Part shown: in pieces, positions 1 through 4,990 of the stretch | Position numbering within the stretch: the first letter of the stretch is position 1 | Layout: each line of letters starts with the position of its first letter | Assembly: GCA_021159785.1 (NCBI GenBank) | Contig: JAGHDU010000164.1 | Span: 1-5,407, forward strand | Origin: Staphylothermus sp. | Lineage (GTDB): Archaea > Thermoproteota > Thermoprotei_A > Sulfolobales > Desulfurococcaceae | DNA length: 5,407 bases | Direction of reading: 5' to 3' | The notes under the pieces: model-generated | Told to the model about the DNA's origin: nothing | The model's input: the letters and a program-made list of their open reading frames with translations, nothing else | Databases searched by the model: none | Position numbers and translations under genes: made by a program

Positions 1-728
1 ACAAGCAGATCTTGATGAGTGGATTACCTCGGGTATTCGAGATAACACCTTATTTCAGAGCTGAGAAATTCAATACTACGAGACATTTAAACGAGTCGTG
101 GGGTATAGATGCTGAACAAGGCTTTATTGATGGTGTAGAGGATGTAATGAAAACTCTAGAGGAACTAGTATGTTATATAACAGATTACATAAGGGAAAAC
201 TATAAAGAAGAACAAGAAGTCCTCGGAATAGAAATTGAGAAGCTAACTCCTCCATTCAAGAGATTAAAATTTGAAGAAGCAGTAGATATTCTTAGATCTG
301 AAGGAATAGAGATACCCGAAGGAGAAGACTTAACAGATGCTGCGGAAAAGAAGCTAGGAGAAATAATGGCTAAAAAAGGGTACAAGATATACTTTATTAT
401 AGGTTTCCCATGGAAAGCCACAGGATTCTATTATATGAGAGAAGAAGATGGATGTCATACTAGAAAATTTGACTTAGATTATAAGGGATTAGAAATAGCA
501 AGTGGGGGCCAGAGAGAACACAGATACGATAAATTAATTGAGACAATGAAAGACAAAGGATTGAACCCCGCTAATTTTGAATTCTACCTCGAAGCATTCA
601 GATATGGTATGCCACCTCATGGAGGATTTGGTCTAGGTATCGAGAGATTAATGATGAAAATGTTGAACCTGGAGAACATTAGAGAAGCAATATTATTCGT
701 TAGAGACAGAACAAGAATTGTACCGTAG
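1..728 (+). CDS. aspS: Aspartyl-tRNA synthetase, C-terminal part (5' truncated by window edge)
   Basis: This is the catalytic half of an archaeal-type class IIb aspartyl-tRNA synthetase, which charges tRNA-Asp (in some archaea also tRNA-Asn) in the cytoplasm. The reading frame is open from base 3 (Lys-Gln-Ile-Leu-Met-Ser-Gly), so the gene begins upstream and about 241 residues are visible; the family is usually about 430 residues. Class II motif 2 is seen as FRAEKFNTTRHLNE near the left edge. Motif 3 is GFGLGIERL near the end, preceded by FEFYLEAFRYGMPPHGG, and the protein closes with NIREAILFVRDRTRIVP, the usual ending of archaeal AspRS. The GFGLGIERL context favours AspRS over AsnRS. The N-terminal anticodon-binding domain, which would tell discriminating from non-discriminating enzymes, is outside the window. 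Stop is TAG at 726-728. No link to the downstream genes is apparent beyond proximity. Confidence 0.95.
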   Translation, partial: KQILMSGLPRVFEITPYFRAEKFNTTRHLNESWGIDAEQGFIDGVEDVMKTLEELVCYITDYIRENYKEEQEVLGIEIEKLTPPFKRLKFEEAVDILRSEGIEIPEGEDLTDAAEKKLGEIMAKKGYKIYFIIGFPWKATGFYYMREEDGCHTRKFDLDYKGLEIASGGQREHRYDKLIETMKDKGLNPANFEFYLEAFRYGMPPHGGFGLGIERLMMKMLNLENIREAILFVRDRTRIVP

Positions 729-748
729 GATTTGCTGTTATTTTCTGT

Positions 749-785
749 ATATTTTTTCGCGAAAAATATTTTTTGTCAAAAATAT
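749..785. promoter_or_regulatory. Two overlapping inverted repeats, candidate operator of the winged-helix gene
   Basis: ATATTTTT / AAAAATAT arms occur twice in tandem. One pair is 749-756 with 762-769 (5-nt spacer TCGCG); the other is 766-773 with 778-785 (4-nt spacer TGTC). The two units are offset by 17 bp and share the middle AAAAATATTTTT. The right unit runs into the TATA box of the gene at 813, where a bound dimer would block TBP/TFB. AT-rich DNA yields some inverted repeats by chance, but two perfect 8-bp arm pairs side by side at a promoter are notable. Assigning it to the adjacent regulator is inference. Confidence 0.45.
752..774 (+). terminator. Probable T-rich terminator of aspS
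   Basis: Two T-runs (752-757 and 769-774) lie 24-46 nt after the aspS stop and flank the perfect palindrome TTTTTCGCGAAAAA (753-766). Archaeal RNA polymerase commonly ends at oligo-T stretches without needing a hairpin, so the runs alone would suffice. The same DNA also carries the inverted repeats described as a possible operator, so the two roles cannot be separated by reading. Confidence 0.5.
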
Positions 786-792
786 ATAAAAA
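782..792 (+). promoter_or_regulatory. TATA box for the winged-helix regulator gene
   Basis: ATATATAAAAA sits with its centre about 26 bp upstream of the TTG codon at 813. That is the normal archaeal distance from TATA box to transcription start, so the transcript probably begins at or within a few bases of the start codon (leaderless). An A-rich stretch just upstream (778-782) could serve as the BRE. Confidence 0.6.
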
Positions 793-812
793 TAAAAAGT
801 TGGTAAGCCGAG

Positions 813-1136
813 TTGGGGGATAAGGAGCCTAAAGCTCTAGTTAGATTAAGAAGAAAATTGACAATAGAAAACCTATGGATATACATCATGAAAATACTAA
901 TCGTACATAAAGAAATCAGAGCATATGACGCAAGAAAATTACTAAGAACTATGTTTGGGATAAATGCTCCCTCAATAACCATATACGGAGTAATATACAG
1001 AATGACAAGGGAAGGATTATTAGAAAAAGTTACAAGAAACAATGAAACCTTGTACAGACCTACTAGCAAAGGACTAGAAGCATATCACGAGGGAATAAAA
1101 CTACTAGAAAACATTTTACAAAAACTCAAGAACTAA
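813..1136 (+). CDS. PadR-like winged-helix transcriptional regulator
   Basis: A 107-residue basic protein that reads as a stand-alone winged helix-turn-helix DNA-binding protein of the PadR-like type. After a short basic N-terminus, helix 1 is LTIENLWIYIMKILIVH (about residues 16-32). A helix-turn-helix follows (YDARKLLRTMFGI then SITIYGVIYRMTREGLLEKV, about 38-73), then a wing ending in LYRPTSKGLEAY (80-91), and a C-terminal helix (92-106) that would support dimerisation. The start is TTG: an in-frame TAA lies at 804-806, so 813 is the first possible start, and the TATA box 26 bp upstream fits a leaderless message. Starting at Met26 (888) would cut off helix 1. It lies 102 nt upstream of the inositol operon on the same strand, which makes it a candidate local regulator. 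Ligand and targets cannot be read; family assignment is good, role is inference. Confidence 0.8.
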   Translation: MGDKEPKALVRLRRKLTIENLWIYIMKILIVHKEIRAYDARKLLRTMFGINAPSITIYGVIYRMTREGLLEKVTRNNETLYRPTSKGLEAYHEGIKLLENILQKLKN

Positions 1137-1152
1137 GGACCAATACTATTAA

Positions 1153-1168
1153 GCTTACACGAATAAGC
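1153..1168 (+). other. Small inverted repeat after the regulator gene
   Basis: GCTTA (1153-1157) and TAAGC (1164-1168) can pair around a 6-nt loop, 16 nt after the regulator's stop codon and just upstream of the possible ino1 TATA box. The stem is only 5 bp and no T-run follows, so it is a weak terminator candidate and may be chance. Confidence 0.2.
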
Positions 1169-1172
1169 AGCA

Positions 1173-1181
1173 ATTATAATA
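1173..1181 (+). promoter_or_regulatory. Possible TATA box of the inositol operon
   Basis: ATTATAATA is placed to give a start near 1203 and a leader of about 36 nt that would contain the ribosome binding site of ino1. An alternative is CTTTTATTA at 1203-1211, which would start transcription near 1232, downstream of that ribosome binding site, and so fits less well. The operon could also be read through from the regulator gene, since no clear T-run terminator separates them. Confidence 0.35.
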
Positions 1182-1216
1182 GGCATGAATCCCCCAACAC
1201 GGCTTTTATTACAAAA

Positions 1217-1225
1217 TTTGTCAAA
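1217..1225 (+). promoter_or_regulatory. TTTGTCAAA, candidate operator shared with the regulator promoter
   Basis: TTTGTCAAA is symmetric about its central base and abuts the ino1 ribosome binding site. The identical 9-mer is at 772-780, at the core of the right-hand inverted repeat next to the regulator's TATA box. A protein bound here would lie across the early transcribed region or the start site. The match is seen directly; the shared-operator role is inferred. Confidence 0.35.
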
Positions 1226-1230
1226 GAGGT
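1226..1230 (+). promoter_or_regulatory. Ribosome binding site of ino1
   Basis: GAGGT matches the archaeal 16S anti-Shine-Dalgarno and lies 8 nt before ATG 1239. It decides the start: the ATG at 1232 is in another frame and too close to be used. Confidence 0.7.
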
Positions 1231-1238
1231 AATGTTAA

Positions 1239-2381
1239 ATGGTAAGAATAGTTATATTTGGACAAGGTCTAGTCGCAACTCATTTCGCCATAGGCCTTGA
1301 GAGACTAAAAAATGGAGAGATACCCGATTATGGAGTACCATTAAGTAATAAAATTCCCATAAAATACGAGGAATTAGAAATCGTTGGTTCTTATGATGTT
1401 GATACCAAGAAAATAGGTAAAACAATATATGATGTAGCAAAAGAGGTATTTGGAGACACAAATATACCAAGACAACTAAGGGATGTATACGTTAGGAAAG
1501 GTATCCATCTCGATAGCATGAAAGGATTACCCTTTAAAGCTGAAGGACTAGAGGAGCAGAAAGGATTATTGAATGCAATAAATGACCTAGTAGATGAATG
1601 GAAATCTCTAAAGCCAGATGTATTTGTTAACGTGATAACAACAGAACCAGCCAATAAACTAAACACAATAGAAAACATAGAAAATGCTCTTATAAACCAG
1701 AAATTATCAGCGAGTCAAGCATATGCATATGCTGTGGCAAAATATTCCAAAGAAACCAAGTCCTCTGTATTTATTAATGCAATTCCTACACCAATAGCCA
1801 ATGATCCAGGGTTTGTAGAGCTTTACAAAGAAAGTAAAGCAATAGTGCTTGGCGATGACGGAGCTACAGGAGCAACACCTCTAACAGCTGATCTACTAGA
1901 ACACTTAGCTGAAAGGAATCGTAAAGTACTAGAAATAGCACAATTTAATATAGGCGGTAATACTGACTTCTTAGCCCTAGATATTCCTGAGAGAAACTTT
2001 ATGAAGAAAAAAACCAAGAGTAGCATAGTCGAAGATATTCTAGGATATAATGTCCCGAATTATATCAAGCCAACAGGTTATCTACCTCCACTCGGGGACA
2101 AGAAATTCGTTGCAATGATCATAGAGTATATTAGCTTTAACAATTTCAAAGACGAATTATATATTATAGCAAGAATAAATGACAGCCCAGCACTTGCAGG
2201 ACAATTAGTAGATCTTGCAAGATTGGCAAAAATAGCCCTAGATAGAGAGGAATACGGTACAATATACCCCATTAATGCATTCTATATGAAAAACCCTGGA
2301 CCGAAAGAAGGAAAATCAATAGCAAAGACAAAAGCTTATGATAAGTTGCTTCAATGGCTTGGGATAAAGCATGGAAATTAA
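1239..2381 (+). CDS. ino1: Myo-inositol-1-phosphate synthase
   Basis: NAD-dependent isomerase that converts glucose-6-phosphate to L-myo-inositol-1-phosphate, the precursor of inositol lipids and of DIP. At 380 residues it is of the short prokaryotic type (the eukaryotic enzyme is about 500). The N-terminal Rossmann segment is VRIVIFGQGLVATHFAIGL (GxGxxA at 8-13). Family blocks follow: NVITTEP (131-137), SASQAYAYAVAKY (157-169), GDDGATGAT (205-213), NIGGNTDF (237-244) and a lysine-rich segment KKKTKSSIVEDILGY (256-270). Next come DKKF (287-290), DSPALAG (315-321) and LARLAKIALDR (326-336). These lysine-bearing blocks line the active site in the family, K331 probably being one of the catalytic lysines. 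Translation starts at ATG 1239 behind GAGGT. The 3' end overlaps the next gene by 11 bp, and it heads an operon whose next two genes consume its product. Confidence 0.93.
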   Translation: MVRIVIFGQGLVATHFAIGLERLKNGEIPDYGVPLSNKIPIKYEELEIVGSYDVDTKKIGKTIYDVAKEVFGDTNIPRQLRDVYVRKGIHLDSMKGLPFKAEGLEEQKGLLNAINDLVDEWKSLKPDVFVNVITTEPANKLNTIENIENALINQKLSASQAYAYAVAKYSKETKSSVFINAIPTPIANDPGFVELYKESKAIVLGDDGATGATPLTADLLEHLAERNRKVLEIAQFNIGGNTDFLALDIPERNFMKKKTKSSIVEDILGYNVPNYIKPTGYLPPLGDKKFVAMIIEYISFNNFKDELYIIARINDSPALAGQLVDLARLAKIALDREEYGTIYPINAFYMKNPGPKEGKSIAKTKAYDKLLQWLGIKHGN

Positions 2382-3042
2382 ATGCAATCCCAAAGATGCA
2401 TATAGGGAACTTATTAAAGATACGGATGGCATTATTTCGCGCTACATTAATAGAAAAATATCAGTTAGAATAACTTGTTTTTTAATAAATCATAATATAT
2501 CTATTTCTCCAAATAGGATCACATTGATAACTACTATTACTGGACTACTTTCTTCCATTTTGGCCTATTATTATCCCGTGATAGGAGGACTACTCATACA
2601 AATCATAAGTATAATAGATGGAGTCGATGGAGAATATGCGAGAAAAACAAATAAAACGAGTAAAGAAGGCGCGTTTCTTGATTCATTGATGGATAGAATA
2701 GTAGACGCTGCAATAATTATTTCGTATACGTTACTATTGCTTAAAACGAATACAATTCTCAACCAATTATACATCGTAGTACTTATGGAATTACTATTAT
2801 TTTCATCACTTATGGTAAGCTATATACATGCAAGAGGGGAAGCAAGTTTAGGGATAAAAATACAGTTACTTAAACCGAGAATATATATTGGAAGAGATCT
2901 CAGATTATTTCTTCTCGCATTATCATTCATTACTATTCCATTTAACTTAATTGCTTCATTAATTATCATTGTTGTTTTAACAATGTTACAACTGATCTAT
3001 GTGTTCACAAAGATAATTATAGTATTCATTAGAAGGAAATGA
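2371..3042 (+). CDS. dipps: CDP-inositol:inositol-1-phosphate transferase (DIPP synthase), CDP-alcohol phosphatidyltransferase family
   Basis: Integral membrane enzyme expected to transfer inositol-1-phosphate from CDP-inositol onto a second inositol-1-phosphate, giving phosphorylated DIP. The full family signature is present: D83, D86-G87, A90-R91, eight residues, G100, D104 and D108 (DGxDGxxAR(8)GxxxDxxxD). Ahead of it, DGIISRYINRKISVRI (19-34) resembles the linker helix preceding the transferase domain in fused IPCT/DIPPS enzymes, and GRDLRLF (174-180) is also typical. About six membrane segments can be traced (roughly 48-66, 69-83, 109-125, 131-152, 178-192, 193-220). At 223 residues it is a stand-alone transferase domain. 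The start overlaps the ino1 end by 11 bp, so coupled translation is likely. The main alternative is an archaetidylinositol-phosphate synthase, which has the same fold and signature; the cytidylyltransferase next door favours DIPP synthase. Confidence 0.85.
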   Translation: MEIKCNPKDAYRELIKDTDGIISRYINRKISVRITCFLINHNISISPNRITLITTITGLLSSILAYYYPVIGGLLIQIISIIDGVDGEYARKTNKTSKEGAFLDSLMDRIVDAAIIISYTLLLLKTNTILNQLYIVVLMELLLFSSLMVSYIHARGEASLGIKIQLLKPRIYIGRDLRLFLLALSFITIPFNLIASLIIIVVLTMLQLIYVFTKIIIVFIRRK

Positions 3043-3044
3043 CC

Positions 3045-3062
3045 ATGGTGTTAACAAAATGA
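3045..3062 (+). other. Five-codon mini-ORF between DIPPS and IPCT genes
   Basis: ATG GTG TTA ACA AAA TGA lies in the 16-nt gap, and its stop overlaps the IPCT start as ATGA (3059-3062). It also contains GGTG (3047-3050), the probable ribosome binding site for IPCT, 8 nt before ATG 3059. It may couple translation of the two enzymes or be chance. Confidence 0.25.
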
Positions 3063-3853
3063 GTAAAAACTATGGAATAATACTAGCCGCAGGTATGGGT
3101 ACTAGAATAAACTATATAGTGGGAGCATTGGCTAAACAGTTCCTTAGGATAAATTCCATGGAGTTATTTCTATATCCCATCACAAGTTTATGGAGTGTTG
3201 GAGTAGATTCCTTCGTTGTAGTAACAAACCCAATAATAATGGATAAGATAGACGAGATTCTGAAAAAACACAGTACGATCTTAGGGTATGATTATGAAAT
3301 AACGTTTAATCCTTATCCTAACAGTTTGAATGGAAATAGCTTGGTAATAGGCTTAAAAGAGATAATTAAACATTCGAAGGAAAAACCCATCTTTTTATCG
3401 GTTTCCGACCACGTATTTGACCCAGAGATGCCTACTGATTTAATAGAAAGTACATTTGAAGGAGACATAATTGTATTGGGGGACCCTGAGCCAGTCTTAG
3501 TGAATATAGATGAAGCAACAAAAATACAGGCCAATAATGACCATATAGTTATGAAAGTAGGGAAACAACTAGATGAGTACAACTACATAGATACGGGGCT
3601 TTTTCTAATAAAATCCCCACATAAGATCATAAAGTTGTTTAATGAAGAAAAACCCATTAAGTTATCAGAGATCGTGGCTAATAAAGATCTATTAACTTAT
3701 GTACAACCTTGCCGTAAACAATATGTATGGAAAGATATAGATGAGTTTGAAGATTTAGGGGTACTACTCACAAATGAAATGAAAAACATAATTATTAAAT
3801 ATGAAAGATTAATCAATTCCTCAAGAAATAAATGGGTGAATAAGTCGTGGTAA
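3059..3853 (+). CDS. ipct: CTP:inositol-1-phosphate cytidylyltransferase (IPCT)
   Basis: Soluble nucleotidyltransferase predicted to make CDP-inositol from CTP and L-myo-inositol-1-phosphate, the activated donor for DIPP synthase. The GT-A-type nucleotidyltransferase fold is shown by YGIILAAGMGTR (5-16, nucleotide-binding loop), AKQFL (25-29), NGNSLVIGL (91-99) and SVSDHVF (114-120, metal-binding Asp117). DPEPVLVNIDEATKI (142-156) follows, a block that marks the inositol-phosphate cytidylyltransferase group, then YIDTGLFLI (176-184) and WKDIDEFEDL (224-233). The usual proline before the signature lysine (PK) is alanine here (AK). The protein is 264 residues and stops where fused homologues continue into the membrane transferase domain. 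It starts at ATG 3059 behind GGTG, and its end overlaps the moaB start by 7 bp. Other sugar-1-phosphate nucleotidyltransferases are possible by fold, but the EATK block and the neighbours make IPCT much the best call. Confidence 0.88.
   Translation: MSKNYGIILAAGMGTRINYIVGALAKQFLRINSMELFLYPITSLWSVGVDSFVVVTNPIIMDKIDEILKKHSTILGYDYEITFNPYPNSLNGNSLVIGLKEIIKHSKEKPIFLSVSDHVFDPEMPTDLIESTFEGDIIVLGDPEPVLVNIDEATKIQANNDHIVMKVGKQLDEYNYIDTGLFLIKSPHKIIKLFNEEKPIKLSEIVANKDLLTYVQPCRKQYVWKDIDEFEDLGVLLTNEMKNIIIKYERLINSSRNKWVNKSW
3834..3839 (+). promoter_or_regulatory. Ribosome binding site of moaB
   Basis: GGGTGA inside the end of the IPCT gene lies 7 nt before GTG 3847 and supports that non-ATG start, which overlaps the upstream stop. 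Confidence 0.65.
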
Positions 3854-4347
3854 ATAAACCAAGTTTTACTATAGTCGTTGTAAGCGATTCTGTCTATCAA
3901 GGAATGAAAAAAGACGAAAGCGGAGAAATAGCAAAGAGTTTTCTTGTAGAGCACGGTTATCCTGTTAGTGAGAAAATAGTAATTCCAAATAGTACAAGAG
4001 AAATCATAAAAGTAATTAGAACTACTAAAACAGATGCATTATTATTTATTGGAGGAACAGGTCCTAGTCCCAGAGATATCACCGTTGATGCTTTGGAAAA
4101 TCTTTCATGGAGGAAAATTCCTGGATTCGGCGAATTATTCAGATATCTATCATATAAAGAAATAGGATTCAGAGGAATTATTTCAAGATCAGAACTATAT
4201 ATTCTTCCTGATGGAAGAATAGCGGTAGTGCTACCCGGATCTATAAACGCTGTTAAACTTGGATTAAAGATAATAGTAGAAATAATTGATCACTTATATG
4301 AAGAAGCTAAAAGATTTGAGGGACCGCACAATATACAGCATAAATAA
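3847..4347 (+). CDS. moaB: MoaB/MogA-family molybdopterin-binding protein
   Basis: A 166-residue member of the MoaB/MogA family, which adenylylates molybdopterin with Mg-ATP before molybdenum or tungsten insertion into the cofactor. Visible signatures are TIVVVSDSV (8-16) with DESGE (23-27), the loop FIGGTGPSPRDIT (67-79), KIPGFGELFRYLSYKEIG (90-107), GIISRSE (110-116) and VVLPGSINAVKLGL (127-140). These are the substrate-binding loops of the family and nothing needed appears lost. The length is normal for a single-domain MoaB, with no MoeA-like fusion. The GTG start at 3847 follows GGGTGA and overlaps the IPCT stop by 7 bp, so it is almost certainly in the inositol operon. Why a cofactor gene should be there is not evident; other Mo/W cofactor genes are not in the window. 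In tungsten-using hyperthermophiles it may serve W-pterin enzymes (inference). Confidence 0.92.
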   Translation: MVNKPSFTIVVVSDSVYQGMKKDESGEIAKSFLVEHGYPVSEKIVIPNSTREIIKVIRTTKTDALLFIGGTGPSPRDITVDALENLSWRKIPGFGELFRYLSYKEIGFRGIISRSELYILPDGRIAVVLPGSINAVKLGLKIIVEIIDHLYEEAKRFEGPHNIQHK

Positions 4348-4352
4348 TATGG

Positions 4353-4379
4353 TTTTTATTCAGATTTCTTGTGTTTTTT
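4353..4379 (+). terminator. Probable T-run terminator of the inositol-moaB operon
   Basis: Runs TTTTT (4353-4357) and TTTTTT (4374-4379) come 6 and 27 nt after the moaB stop. They fall within the 3' end of the convergent thioredoxin-like gene, so the two transcripts probably overlap at their ends. No equivalent T-run is seen for the opposite strand leaving 4356. Confidence 0.45.
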
Positions 4380-4910
4380 AATGAAGTTATCTATAATTTC
4401 AGCGAGTTTATCCAAAGTCTTCGAGCCTTCGATCCTCTCCATATCTTTGATCTCTCCGTTTTCTACATACATCAAGAGTGTAGTAGGTGATGCATGAACA
4501 TCGTAGTGTTCGAAACTTTTCTTTGCAGCTTCTGACTTACATTCTCTAGCAAACCAGTCACACAAGATTATAACGAAGTACGTGTTTTCTAGACTCGAAC
4601 CTATTAGTTTTATATATGGATACCATGCTAGGTCATAAATCCTACAAGCAGGGCATCTAGTATTATCAAAGTACACTATATAGAAGCCATCTCTATCTGG
4701 TTTAAAGTAGTCTCCTTTTGTTCGGACAAGTACCCATTTATCTTTGCTAGGTTCATAAACGTATATTCCATGAGGAGAATCAATACCTACCATATCCACT
4801 TCTATTCCTTCAGTCTTTTCATCAACTTCTTTCTTCATTTCACGACTCCCTTGCTTAATGATTTTTGAAGCCACTTTCTCTAGTAGTTTACGTAACTCCT
4901 CATCTTCCAT
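4356..4910 (-). CDS. Thioredoxin-fold protein with CPAC motif
   Basis: A 184-residue protein (189 if started at ATG 4925) with a thioredoxin-like domain in its C-terminal two thirds. Numbered from the longer start, GFYIVYFDNTRCPACRIYDLAWYPYI (80-105) is the beta strand, CxxC redox centre (C91, C94) and following helix. ASPTTLLMYVENGEI (145-159) contains the cis-proline loop (P147) and strand pair. A second cysteine pair, CDWFAREC (C122, C129), lies between them. The N-terminal 75 residues are charged, partly helical, and not part of the fold. There is no signal peptide or membrane segment, so a cytoplasmic disulfide oxidoreductase role is likely; the partner is unknown. The start at 4910 is preferred because GGGTGA lies 7 nt upstream, inside the longer reading. 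It is convergent with moaB (8 nt between stops) and has no clear functional link to the inositol genes. Confidence 0.8.
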   Translation of the reverse strand: MEDEELRKLLEKVASKIIKQGSREMKKEVDEKTEGIEVDMVGIDSPHGIYVYEPSKDKWVLVRTKGDYFKPDRDGFYIVYFDNTRCPACRIYDLAWYPYIKLIGSSLENTYFVIILCDWFARECKSEAAKKSFEHYDVHASPTTLLMYVENGEIKDMERIEGSKTLDKLAEIIDNFIKKHKKSE

Positions 4911-4917
4911 TATACGG

Positions 4918-4923
4918 TCACCC
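4918..4923 (-). promoter_or_regulatory. Ribosome binding site deciding the thioredoxin-like start
   Basis: On the minus strand GGGTGA ends 7 nt before ATG 4910. It overlaps the last base of the upstream in-frame ATG (4925), which has no Shine-Dalgarno of its own. The same GGTGA element precedes moaB and the small gene at 5362, which supports its use here. Confidence 0.6.
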
Positions 4924-4984
4924 ATAATTTAAGAATTGCGAGAATACTATACAAGTATCTATGAAATCTATGTATATTGTACCC

Positions 4985-4990
4985 TTTAAA
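4985..4990 (-). promoter_or_regulatory. Possible TATA box of the thioredoxin-like gene
   Basis: TTTAAA on the minus strand, preceded by GTATTC, would give a start near 4962 and a leader of about 50 nt. A closer AT-rich alternative, GTATAGTATT (4944-4953), would start near 4922, right at the GGGTGA. The sequence alone cannot decide between them. Confidence 0.3.

Noticed and set aside
12..64. Box C/D sRNA-like spacing: TTGATGA near 12-18 and CTGA near 61-64
   Set aside because: It lies wholly inside a conserved part of aspS, the first base does not fit the C box, and no D'/C' pair was found between.
200..421. Open frame on the minus strand inside aspS (73 codons), and similar antisense frames inside ino1, dipps, ipct and moaB
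   Set aside because: They are shadows of well-supported plus-strand genes, with no start signals or motifs of their own.
4911..4925. Five extra N-terminal residues (MGDRI) on the thioredoxin-like protein from ATG 4925
   Set aside because: The GGGTGA for ATG 4910 lies inside this stretch at ideal spacing, so the shorter start is preferred; a leaderless start at 4925 is not fully excluded.
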